From positions 8,358,923 to 8,422,922 of the forward strand of contig OY848922.1 in assembly GCA_963693285.1 (NCBI GenBank): a DNA stretch of 64,000 nt, written 5' to 3'. A program made the position numbers and the translations under genes. The notes beneath the pieces were generated by a model. It worked only from the letters and a program-made list of their open reading frames with translations. It was not told the origin of the DNA and searched no databases. Below are positions 39,617 to 59,649 of the stretch, piece by piece. The DNA is from Xestospongia muta. Taxonomy: Eukaryota; Porifera; Demospongiae; Haplosclerida; Petrosiidae. Numbering within the stretch: the first letter of the stretch is position 1; each line of letters starts with the position of its first letter.

Positions 39617-41008
39617 ATGGCCACTAAAGCAACACAAATATTGTGGATTGATCCACCAGTTGAGCTGACATTTCTAGGTAAGTGACTTCTCTGATATTGA
39701 TTAGTAATGTTGTTAGAGTACTGTCTAGTGCTTACAATTATACAGTCGAAACTAGAGGCTACATACCAGTATGACATAGCCAAATATCTATAACCTACTT
39801 CTATTATTGCATTCATTCAATTTTAGAATTGAAACGTGCATTTACCATTCTTTGTGCACGTGATCAGCTTATGTTCTACTGAAATTTTAATATGACACGT
39901 AACACCTACCTTTTTTAAACTTTGACATGAAATTGAAGATACAACCTCTAAATAAAGATATGATAAAATTAGTAATAGTAAAATATGTAAATTATTTATA
40001 TTAATATGTATATTATTCACTGGCAGAGATACTGGGGGGGCAGGGGGGGCTTGAGCCCCCCCACTTTGCAAAGAAGGCAATTATATACGTGGGTGGGTGA
40101 TAGTCACTATAGTGTAAAAAATGTTGCATTGTGTGAACTCTCTAGCAGCTGGAAATTCAATTTACACTTATTAATTAATTCTACATGTAAGTTTTTTTTG
40201 ACTGAGCTGCCCCACTTTTTGAGTGGTGTCTCTGCCTCTGTTATTAAAATGTATTTCAATTGTAATTTGGTATCTTCTTTTACATTTAGGCCCATTCACA
40301 GATAAGGTCACAACCAAACTCATTCTTCGTAATCCCACTAATGAAAGAGTAGGATTTTTGGTAAAATGCACTGTTCCTAAACATTATGCTGTTAAACCAA
40401 ACAGTGGAGTCATCAAATCACATGGACAAGAAATAGTCTTTAGTAAATAAAAATAACTTTAATAAGTTCCAACATTATATTTTAATGCCATTTATGTGAT
40501 TATTTATATAATGTACTACTTAATATTCATTTCATGTTCTACATGGTGATAATGAGACATATACTGTAAATATTCTCAAAGCTTTATTAACCTAACAGCA
40601 AGTCTCTCATATCATTTCTTGCTATTCAATAGTATCACCTTTATAATATTTTTGTGATCTTAACACAGTTTTAACTTGTTTGTAGTTACTTCGATGCCAA
40701 TGAATGAAGCAGATCTAGCTGAACAAAGTAGACATAAGTTTATGGTCGTGACAATGTGTGTAGATGATGATATTGCTGCTAAAGATATAAGCACTGTTGT
40801 AAGATTCTCTTCTTTTAATTTCATTTAACTGCTTGTTGTGTTGCAGATAAACCTTGCTGATAAGGAGAAAACCATGGATACAAAATTACAGTGTGTATTT
40901 GTAGATACTGCTATTTCATCGTCTCATCAAGTAATAATGTTTGTGATTTAATTTAACATACACTGAGTAAATACAATGTCGTCATAGTCATTCATTCATT
41001 CATTTGAG

Positions 41009-41052
<44 letters not shown>

Positions 41053-42207
41053 CTTCCTAAGATGGTAGAAGGACAAGACAGATTAAAGAAGAAGCTTGAA
41101 CTAGAACAAGAAAATTGTAAAGAATATCTCCAGCAAGTTCAGATATGGAAAAATAAAGTAAACAAAAGGGTTAGACCATTGATGGTATTTTCTGTTTAGT
41201 TTGAATCAGCTCAGCGTGATTTGGAGTTTATGAAAAACACAAAAGAAAAGGAACTTCAAGAAATGCAGGCTTTGGAACAAAATTTAGTGAGAGAAGTGGA
41301 TGACCTACGTAGAAGAGTCACATTTTTGCAAGATCAAATTTATAATGAGAAAGAAAAATAGTTAGTAACTAAATTATTGTATCCATCATAACATATATAT
41401 CTTTAAAGTAAACAATTAGAAAGACTTCAGTCTCAACCACATTGGGTTGTGGATAAAGAGGAGCTGACTATGACATTGGAGGTCTTAGGGGATGGAGCAT
41501 ATGGTGAAGTCAAAGTGGCTGTCTTCCGAGGTCTAAGAGTGGCTGCCAAGAGTATCCATGGTCTCATCATCTCAGATTACACTCAAGATCTTTTCTCCAG
41601 AGAAATGGAGATTGCTTCTAAAGTGCGTCATCCCAATCTTGTCCAATTTATTGGAGCTACTAAAGTGGGTACACCAATCATCCTTACAGAGATCATGACC
41701 ACAAGTGTTTACAAAGAACTCCAAATGAAGGCTTTAACAAGAGCCCAAATACTTGGTATCAGTCGTGATGTAGCCTTAGGTCTGAACTATCTCCACTTAT
41801 GGAAGCCAAACCCTATTATACATCGAGATGTTAGTAGCCCTAATGTCCTATTAGAGCCATCAGTAGGTGATAGCTTTAAAGCTAAAGTAGCTGATTATGG
41901 AGCAGCTAACCTTCAACAACAAGCAAAAACCGATATGCCTGGAAATCCAGCATATGCTTCCCCAGAGTCTCGTGACCCTGAGACCCAAACTTCAGCAATG
42001 GATATTTATAGTTATGCTGTCCTTCTAGTAGAGATGATCCTTCATCAACCACCAGCTATGATGATTGCTGAGAGAGAAAAGCAAGCTAGTAGAGTATCGT
42101 GGCCTCCTATGACCTCTCTCATTCAGAGATGCCTAAACCGAGATTATCATCATCGTCCAGCCATGGCACTGATTTTAAAAGAAATAAATCAAATAAAAGT
42201 CAAATGA
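39617..42207 (+). CDS. VAP-type MSP domain - UBAN-like coiled coil - TKL kinase chimera
   Basis: Seven exons: 39617-39677, 40290-40442, 40686-40798, 40847-40930, 41062-41157, 41200-41360, 41409-42207; 1467 nt, 488 aa. Residues 1-137 are a VAMP-associated-protein MSP domain: [64 protein letters not shown]. About 138-223 is a coiled coil ending in the UBAN-like [19 protein letters not shown] and EVDDLRRRV. About 245-485 is a TKL kinase ([26 protein letters not shown] changed to SPE). VAP proteins normally end in a membrane anchor and bind FFAT motifs at ER contact sites; here a kinase replaces the anchor. The role as an FFAT- and ubiquitin-directed kinase is inference. A CT microsatellite forms the acceptor tract of intron 4. 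Confidence 0.87.
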
Positions 42208-42551
42208 ATTAATTAATTTGAAATGGGAGAATATAGATGTTGAAGTATTTCCTTTTTTATTTGAGCAAAGGATACTTGTATTTATGTATTTACTTCCTTA
42301 TTAATGTTCATTCACTGTTAGTTTTGAAAGCTATGATATTCTAGTAAAATAATCATTTCTGCTAACAAAATGATCCTGAAATGTGGAAAGCCGTGAGCTC
42401 TAGCTGATTATGACTCAGCTAAAAATGCCAATCAACTGGCAGTGCAACTTCTGGTAATCCTTACCACCTGGCTGAACAAAGTTCAAGATCCAGTCAATTT
42501 AGATGATGACTTACCAGCTGATGACAGACAAAGTGTTGCAAGATATAATCA

Positions 42552-42754
42552 TAACCAGTTAGCTACTAAATCTTCCACTACCCAACTTGAACGAGGTACA
42601 TCATCTTTTCCGAGGGTAGTATTGACGATTCTTTGGACACCTTCAATTTCACTCTCTCCAGGTTCTAGCTCACCAGAAGGTAACTTGAAAAATGTCATTC
42701 CTGCTGGGCTAGGACCTATTAAGTTATGTGCTCAGAGTGTATGATACACATGTA
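42552..42754 (-). pseudogene. Partial duplicate of NUDT21 exon 2
   Basis: About 200 bp match 43380-43583 (from CCAGTTAGCTAC to the ATGATACACATG end), covering most of NUDT21 exon 2 and its upstream intron edge with a few substitutions. The exon is cut off at one side and there is no neighbouring exon, so it is non-functional. Confidence 0.85.
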
Positions 42755-42764
42755 AGTTTATATA

Positions 42765-43065
42765 CTTAAAGGAAACTCCACCTCCTAAACATTCCTATAT
42801 GACCTAAGTTGTAAATGGACAATACAATAATGCAGTGTCTAGAGTACCAGTAATGGACACCATACTTTAATGTAAAATTAATACATATAGGTTCTGATGT
42901 TTAAGATATAGGGTCTGAGATATAGTATTAAAATTTCATTAAAGTACATAGCTCTATTACCAACACACTAGACACTGCCTATAATAAATGTATTATCTTA
43001 TATGTACATAGTCCAGTTAATATGTATAGATACGACTTATCAAATTCGATATGTAGTATTATAAG
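42765..43065. repeat. Dispersed copy of the 3' flank of the DsbA-like array
   Basis: The stretch starting AAAGGAAACTCCACCTCC repeats DNA found downstream of DsbA-like copies A and B (about 19628-19920 and 23262-23540) with small indels. Together with 39223-39440 it shows that pieces of the 18-26 kb array also lie on both sides of the VAP-kinase gene. Confidence 0.85.
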
Positions 43066-43089
43066 GTAGCATCTTTGAAAGCATACATA

Positions 43090-47111
<4,022 letters not shown>

Positions 47112-47183
47112 TGAAACAACAACATCTAAGACTGTTTAATAAAATGAGATATAAAATAGAGTTAGTATACATGTAACAACTGG

Positions 47184-47857
47184 TCAATCATCATTTGTTT
47201 CGTCACCTTCCTCAATTCGACTTAGCTTTGATCCAGGTCTTGATGTGGTGAGGTTAGTTGTATGAGTTTCTTCTTGTGTGTCAGATACTGTTAGTACAGG
47301 CTCTGTTTCTGAAATATATGGTTCTTCTATTGTCGTTTCTTGATTATCTGTTATAATATCTTGAGCATTTTGTACAGGTTCTTCAGTCTAAATAAAGGAC
47401 AACTATTATATTGTATGTACTACTAAATAGGGCCCCCTCTTTGTATAGACCACACCCACTTAAGAAAAGAGGGTTTTAGTTGGATATGAAAAATACGAAA
47501 TTACAACTCCTATAATAGATGCTATGATATGGTTGCTAAGCAACTAGTAAGTTGAAAAATGCCTCCATAACTGTCTTTAGTATAAAGGTGTCCTCAATAT
47601 AGAGGTTGTATAATACACTAAAGTATTAGTATGGGACTAGAACAAGTGTCCTCAATGTAGAGGGTGTCCTTAATTCAATTTTCATTATGAAAGGTTTCAT
47701 ACTATACCTTTTGAGAAGCTTCTTGTAAGTTTTTTTTATGATTCAGTAGCCACAATCCGAGATACTCTATCGGATCTGTAGGTCGACGAAGAGCAATTTC
47801 GGCCAGTCCCAAAGCTAAGGCAGGTCCTACTGTCTGCTTTACATATTCGCTTTCCAT
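47184..47857 (-). CDS. DPY30-motif protein (DYDC-like)
   Basis: Two exons (minus): 47708-47857 and 47184-47387; 354 nt, 117 aa. Residues 1-50 are a DPY30 dimerisation/docking motif: MESEYVKQTVGPALALGLAEIALRRP (given here in parts: GPALALGLAEIA, RPTDPIEYLGLWLLNH). It fits the small DYDC1/2-like proteins, some of which dock in cilia and sperm tails, rather than DPY30 itself. The C-terminal half is acidic, Thr/Glu-rich and probably disordered. The single intron holds one copy of the 58-bp repeat. A CCACACCC box lies about 64 bp upstream of the start. Confidence 0.8.
47578..47680. repeat. 58-bp repeat, DPY30-motif gene intron
   Basis: One full and one partial unit of the 58-bp family in the CCTCAATATAGAGG orientation. 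Confidence 0.8.
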
Positions 47858-48052
47858 TGCGTTACGCAGTTACCATGGCTACACGTTGTCCACCTATTAT
47901 AATAATACTCTCGCATAAGCCACACCCATCATAATTAAAAACAGACAAAATTTTTAACATTAATTTCACACATCAAAAAAGGAACAAATCAATAATCATT
48001 AATAATGGATAATATTAAGGGGCAAATTCATTGAAAATTGTCTTTTTCTTAA

Positions 48053-53499
<5,447 letters not shown>

Positions 53500-53741
53500 C
53501 CAATATCGGTACCACGTAATAGATTTTAGCCACACCCTTCACGTCCCTGGTGATTTGGGGGCGTGCCTGTCGGAACACGCGCTTTGCTCTATCACGTAGA
53601 ATGACGAAGCTGGGATATTCCCTCAAAAAACTAGGTGGCAGTGATTGGTCATTGATATAGTATATAGGTATTATTGAGGTATGCTGATAACTACAAATAT
53701 AATCCGTTATCTCTTCTATTATCTCTAGTAGAAACCTCAAA
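53500..53741. promoter_or_regulatory. 242-bp divergent intergenic region, ACSL / NEMO-like gene
   Basis: Head-to-head spacer. It contains CCACACCC (about 53530), GGGGGCGTGCC (about 53557) and GGAACACGCGC, i.e. GC-richer than the surroundings, then an AT-rich part near the NEMO-like start. A shared promoter is inferred. Confidence 0.5.
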
Positions 53742-56700
53742 ATGTCTAACCAATGGAACGATGCTGGTCCAGCTTATGGTAGTGGCTATGATCATTCTTC
53801 TCGTAGTTACAACCCGCCTGTAACAGTAAGATTAATATTTATTACCAGTAGTTATTTACATTGAGTTTTTTTCAGCCTGCATCACTAATGTCAAGAGCTG
53901 GTGATGGGATAGCTGGAATGGGTTCTGTGACGCCTGAAGTCTGGAACGATATCTTGATGCAAATGCAGAAATTAGTTGTAGACAATGAAAAATTAAGGTA
54001 TAACAATATAGCTATTGTTTTATAATATAATATAGCTATTGTTTTATATTTAATTACTTGTATTCTTTTAGGAAAGCACTTGAGAGTAATAATCATGAAC
54101 TTCAAAAAATGTTAGCCAAAAAGAAAGGTCAGTTATATGATAATAGAATCTTGTATTGTAATGAGATATTTTAGTGATTAGTTTTTGATTGCCATTATTA
54201 ATAATATAAACTTATTTTTTAATATATTTTAATTACATATGTACAATGCTTCACAAATTAATCTCAGTGAAAAATACATCAATTAACCTCTTATAAAGGT
54301 CACTGTGAATTAAGAAGACCCTACCTCTATATTGAGGACACTTGTTCTAGTCCCATACTAATACTTTAGTGTATTATACAACCTCTATATTGAGGACACT
54401 TGTTCTAGTCCCATACTAATACTTTAGTGTATTATACAACCTCTATATTGAGGACACTTGTTCTAGTCCCATACTAATACTTTAGTACATTATACAACCT
54501 CTATATTGAGGACACTTGTTCTAGTCCCATACTAATACTTTAGTACATTATACAACCTCTATATTGAGGACACTTGTTCTAGTTCCATACTAATACTTTA
54601 GTACATTATACAACCTCTATATTGAGGACACTTGTTCTAGTCCCATACTAATACTTTAGTGTATTATACAACCTCTATATTGAGGACACTTGTTCTAGTC
54701 CCATACTAATACTTTAGTGTATTATACAACCTCTATATTGAGGACACTTGTTCTAGTCCCATACTAATACTTTAGTGTATTATACAACCTCTATATTGAG
54801 GACACTTGTTCTAGTCCCATACTAATACTTTAGTGTATTATACAAACTCTATATTGAGGACACTCGTCTAGTCCCATACTAATACTTTAGTGTATTATAT
54901 ACTACTATTATACAGTATATTAAGGATACCTCTCTTCACTATTTACATATTAGAGGTTCCATACTTTTAATAACTGAAATAGTTTATAACGATTATTAAT
55001 TTAGGTTGAAATTAATTGTAAATAATACCTAATGTTGTTAATTGTAATATCATTTGTACTCATAGACAATGAGAAAGCTCAAAAAGAAGCTACAGAAGCT
55101 CAAAAGTTATACTGGGATGCTCGTGTCTCTGTACTTGGTTTTAAAGCCAAGATCATGAAACTAACTGGTGAAAGAGATCAGTTACTTAGCCAACAATCTA
55201 GTGTATCCACAGAGTCCTCATCCTTGAAAGAAGTAAGAAATAATTAATAGAAATATGAATTAATTATGTTAAAGTTGGAGAAAGAAAAAGAGCAGTTACA
55301 TATGGAGAAAATAACTATGGAAGAAAGTAACCAAAACTTTAAGAAGCAGTTACAACAAACAGAAGTAAGTAAATATTAAAATTGACAAACATGGATTGTC
55401 TTTTAGGAAGAATTACAAAAATGGCGTGACCATTTTCAAAAGATGTCAACTGATAACCAAGAATTACGTACAGAAAATGTAAATACACATTTAAAAACAT
55501 ACTTTAAATTTTATTGTATTGTGGTTCTTTGTTGTTAGAGCCAGTTAATACGCAATTATGAGCAAAAGATTGCAGAACTTCAGCAAGATATCCAACGAGT
55601 CTCTCAACAACCTGTCCCTAAGCCACGTACAATGTTGAAATCTGATCCTGACCTTATAAATAAATATGAAAAAGAGAAAGAAGATCTTAGAGCTCAATTG
55701 AGAACAGCAGAGCATCAAATTGAAACAGAGAGGAAGAGTCGTGAAGCTGCTGAGACAAAACGAACAAGAAGCAATGAAGAGATAGCTCAATTAAAATATC
55801 AACGAGATAGTCTTCATAGTAAGCTCAATGAAATGGAATTACTAAAGAAGGAATTTGATATGAAACAGCAAAGAGTGAGTCAAGTCTTTCATTTTTTTCT
55901 AATTTTTATCCATTCATCTTTCTCTCCTTATCCTGACGACATATTCAATAGTATGAAAGAGATATTCGTTCATTGAGGCAGCAATTAGAACAGCAACCAC
56001 CTCCAACCATGGAAGCCGTTCCTTCAGGAGGACCTTCTGGAGGAGCCACTGTCATGAAACTTCGTAAACAGCTCAATGAACAATTTGGTGTAAGTCATAA
56101 CTTGTACAATACAAAATATGATCTTCTTTTAGAAAATAAAAGCGCTCAATGATGAAAATCAAGCTCTCAAACAAGACGTGGAAGTGAAAGATACTAACAT
56201 GAAGTGGCTTAATTCAGAAAAAACAAAACTTCAAAACCAGTCTCGCCAACTTAGTGAAGAAATCAGTATCTTGCGTCAAAGATTAGATGACGTAGGAGAC
56301 TCAAACCAGGAGCAACTACATGAATTAGAACGACAAAATGCCACTTTGAAAGATGACAACACGTATTTACAAGACCAAATACAAAATGAGAAAGAGAAAA
56401 TGTTAGTCCATTCACTTTAAACTACAAGCTGTCATTATTTTTTTTAAATTTAGCCATCAACTTGAAGTGAGGTTATCACAGAAAGAGTCTCAACTTCAAC
56501 AACAACTACAAAGTAATGAAAGTACCAGTAGTAGCTGGGAACAATATATTGATGTGAGTACTTTATCAGTAACAATCATCATATTTATGCTGAACCAAAG
56601 CTTGTAAATACAGTGTAAGTACATGGTGCTTTCTATTAAGACATTTTGTTAAGGTACATGTTAAAAGATGGCCACCTAACAACAATATATATGAAACTGT

Positions 56701-58397
56701 GAAGACCACTGCTATATGTACATACATATCTTTATACAGAGTGCCTCTTAGTTAGTATAGTTTGATAATGTTTCTCATGGCTAGGAAATGGAAAAAGAAA
56801 TGGAAAGAGTTCAAGGCGAGTTAAAAGCACTGAGAAATAAAAACCAAGATTTTCAGACTGAAAATCATCATTTGATGACAGAGAGAAACAGAGCAGTTGA
56901 GGAACAAGATAGATTGAAGAAGAATCTTAAACAAAAACAAGATAATTGTAAAGAATATCTTGAACAAGCTCAAATGTGGAAAGAACAAGTCAGTAGACAA
57001 TGAAATGAAGTATTTATGTATGTTCATGTAGTTTGAATCTGCTCAACGTGATTTTGAGCTTGAGAGAAATGTGAGAGAGAAAGAAGCTCAAGCTGTTCAA
57101 GCATTGCGCCAAAACAGAGATAGTTTACAGAAAGAAGTGGATGAGCTACGTAGAAGAGTCACTCAACAGCAATCAGATCTTGCTAACTATCAAGACCCTG
57201 ATTTTGTAGGTGGTCCAATGACAGAACCTCTGGGTGGTCATGGAGTAGGTAGTCCTTCATATCAACCTCCATCAGGTGATCAAAGAAGGGGAGGTTACAG
57301 CCAACAACATGGTTTTGGAGATCAAAGGGGTTTATCCACACACCCTCGTCACTCAGGTGAGCAAAAGTATCCTCTTGGACATGTTGAAGGCTCTCGTCAA
57401 CCAATTGAAAAAGCATCTCCACCAATTCCACGTAGAGAACAGGGTCCAGGTTATGGGAGTGATGTTTACAGTCCACCAGCTCGTCCTTTAGGAGACCAGG
57501 GTTATCGTCATCCAATGCAACAAGGATCTCCACCTATGCCAAGAGAACATGGTCCAGGACGTGGGAACATAGGTTATAATCAAACTGATCGTCCCACAGG
57601 AGATCAAGGCTATCGTCCTCTCCCACAAGAGGGCTTTCCTCCTCGTCAAACTGGAGGAGGGGATTGGACAGCACCTGTGGCAGGAATTGGCCAATTCCAA
57701 AGATCTGATCGTGCATCTGGAGGTGGTGAAATTTTAGGGCAACATTTTCAACAGTAAGTTTTGTTTGTCTTCACAAATACAATATATGTATTTAATATAT
57801 GCTATTTATCACTTTCCCTGGCTCCATGATATATTAATAGTTTGTATGAAGACCATTAATTTTGACTCGAGTATTTAAAACATTGTAGACTATAAATAAG
57901 ATATGTCCTGGTGTTAATAAGGCACTATAACTTCAGCAAGTATTTAAAGGAACCTACTTAATGTATTAAGTAGTAGCATATTGACATTATCTTGATTTCA
58001 TATAGGAGGCCTAGACAGAATGTAACTGCACAAGAGTATCGTCAAGTGGTAAGAGATTGAGACAAACAAAGAGAGAGAGAGAATAATATAAACTCACTTA
58101 TCCCATTATTATTCTTTACATATTTTAGACACCTAAATATGAAAATATACGTCCTGGGCAACCTTATGGTGGAAATCAATTCCCACCACCAGATCCACAA
58201 CCTTGGCAAGTAAGTCACACAATCTCATATTTCCATGGCAACCATTTAACCACTCTTAGCAACAAAACCAAGCGGGTGTGGTTCTTCCTGGGGATATACC
58301 AAATTTAGCTAAACCATCAATGAGTTGTCCATTATGTGGTCGAGCAGACTTTGCCACTCAAACTGAACTTGAAATGCATTGTGCTAAATGTGACTGA
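53742..58397 (+). CDS. NEMO/optineurin-like ubiquitin-binding scaffold
   Basis: Fifteen exons: 53742-53825, 53876-53997, 54072-54127, 55066-55232, 55275-55364, 55407-55478, 55539-55874, 55952-56089, 56133-56401, 56454-56553, 56785-56988, 57032-57753, 58006-58048, 58129-58209, 58260-58397; 2622 nt, 873 aa. N-terminal coiled coil (MQKLVVDNEKLRKALESNN, 60-80) resembles the first helix of NEMO/optineurin, the IKK/TBK1-binding side. Long coiled coils follow to about 590. Residues 547-589 hold a UBAN motif (FESAQRDFELERNVREKE), which binds linear/K63 ubiquitin in relatives. About 590-830 is Pro/Gly/Gln-rich and disordered. The C-terminus (851-873) is a C-x2-C-x13-H-x3-C zinc finger like NEMO's. Expected role: cytoplasmic ubiquitin adaptor in innate signalling or selective autophagy. 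Which paralogue it matches best cannot be judged here. Confidence 0.82.
54315..54905. repeat. 58-bp minisatellite array, NEMO-like intron 3
   Basis: About ten tandem copies in CTCTATATTGAGGACACTTG orientation, the largest array here. Variants (TTAGTGTATTA, TTAGTACATTA) are clustered, which suggests local unit spreading. Confidence 0.95.
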
Positions 58398-59649
58398 AAG
58401 AACAAGAAGAAACTTGAATGAAACTTTAGTAATAAAAGACACTTGTTATTTGCGTATTATACCTTAGTTTGTTTCTCAAACAGAATTAAAATGGCTACCA
58501 TTAAATTTATATTTTATTATGCTTTGTTCTTGTATAGTTGTAGACTACAGTGTTGACCCCAGACCCTTTATACAGAGTTGGGGTGGAGATACAGTTAGTT
58601 TTCTTAACTAGTACATATAGAGATAATATATAATACGCTTAACAAGTAACTAGAATGGTAGGATTATAAACTCATAAGCTTTTAAACAATTATGGAGTAT
58701 AAAGAGTACTACTAATACTAATGTCAGTTAACATTGACTTATATGTAGATAATTCCTTTAAAAATTTCAAGTGATTTTGTGATGTGGAACAATTCTCAAT
58801 ATTTGACTCAACATCATGGACTGATATAGTCCATGATCAGAATTTAAAAATGGTTCAAAGTCATTAGTAGCCAAATCACTTGAAATTTTTATGAAGTTAG
58901 CTATATAGGTCCTTGTTAAGTAGAATAATTGGTTGTGATCATAAATGTTGTAAAGGCTGTAAAAAATTAAAAAGAATAATTAATTTACATGTACATGTAC
59001 TAGTAAAACAAAGGGGATTATTTTAATTTTAAAAGAATTAATGCAATATTTAAGAACAAGTACATTAATTAATTAATTAATAATTAATTACATTATTGTT
59101 ACTTAATAAGAATCAATAATTCTATTCTTATAAAAATGTGTAGTGATTTTTAGTGAATTTTGAAACTATAATTGGCCCAATAGTCACAGAATCACAAGTA
59201 ATGTTGCTATGGTAATTATTGCTATGATAATATATAAATGTTGCTATGGTAATCATTGCTATGGTAACAAAGATGTTATCACTATGATAATAGTTACCAT
59301 GGTTATTTCAATATTGCTTCATTTTGGATGTGAACACTTTAAAATAATGTTCATGTCAATTATGTCTATTGTGATGTACAGTATATATTTTAATATATAA
59401 TTGGTTGTGCTCAGAAAGGTTTTTAAAATAAAAATGTACCTTTATAATTAATACTAAATAACAATAACAACAACAATATTAACAATAAGTTTAGTAATAC
59501 ATAATAACACACTTCTATGATATTATTATTTACATTACATACAATTATTACTGTTAACTACATATCAAAAATAAAGTTATACAAATAAAACATAATCATT
59601 TTATGAGGTAAAACTCAAACAATTGTATTATATATCAAGATATCAAACA
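58398..59649. other. Intergenic, with a foldback element and a short ATGGTAA repeat
   Basis: Tail-to-tail gap. At 58760-58890 the arms AAAAATTTCAAGTGATTT and its complement enclose about 95 bp, with an inner CATGGACT...AGTCCATG palindrome, i.e. a MITE-like foldback. At 59201-59302 a TTGCTATGGTAA-type motif recurs several times, ending GTTACCATGG. The rest is AT-rich with no gene seen. Confidence 0.7.

Noticed and set aside
42375..42550. Plus-strand ADYDSAKNANQ resembling a kinase ADYGSAN segment
   Set aside because: Only about ten residues match and no other kinase motif follows; too weak to call a kinase remnant.
57183..57716. Minus-strand open frames of 60-116 codons
   Set aside because: Shadows of the Pro/Gly/Gln-rich exon of the NEMO-like gene.
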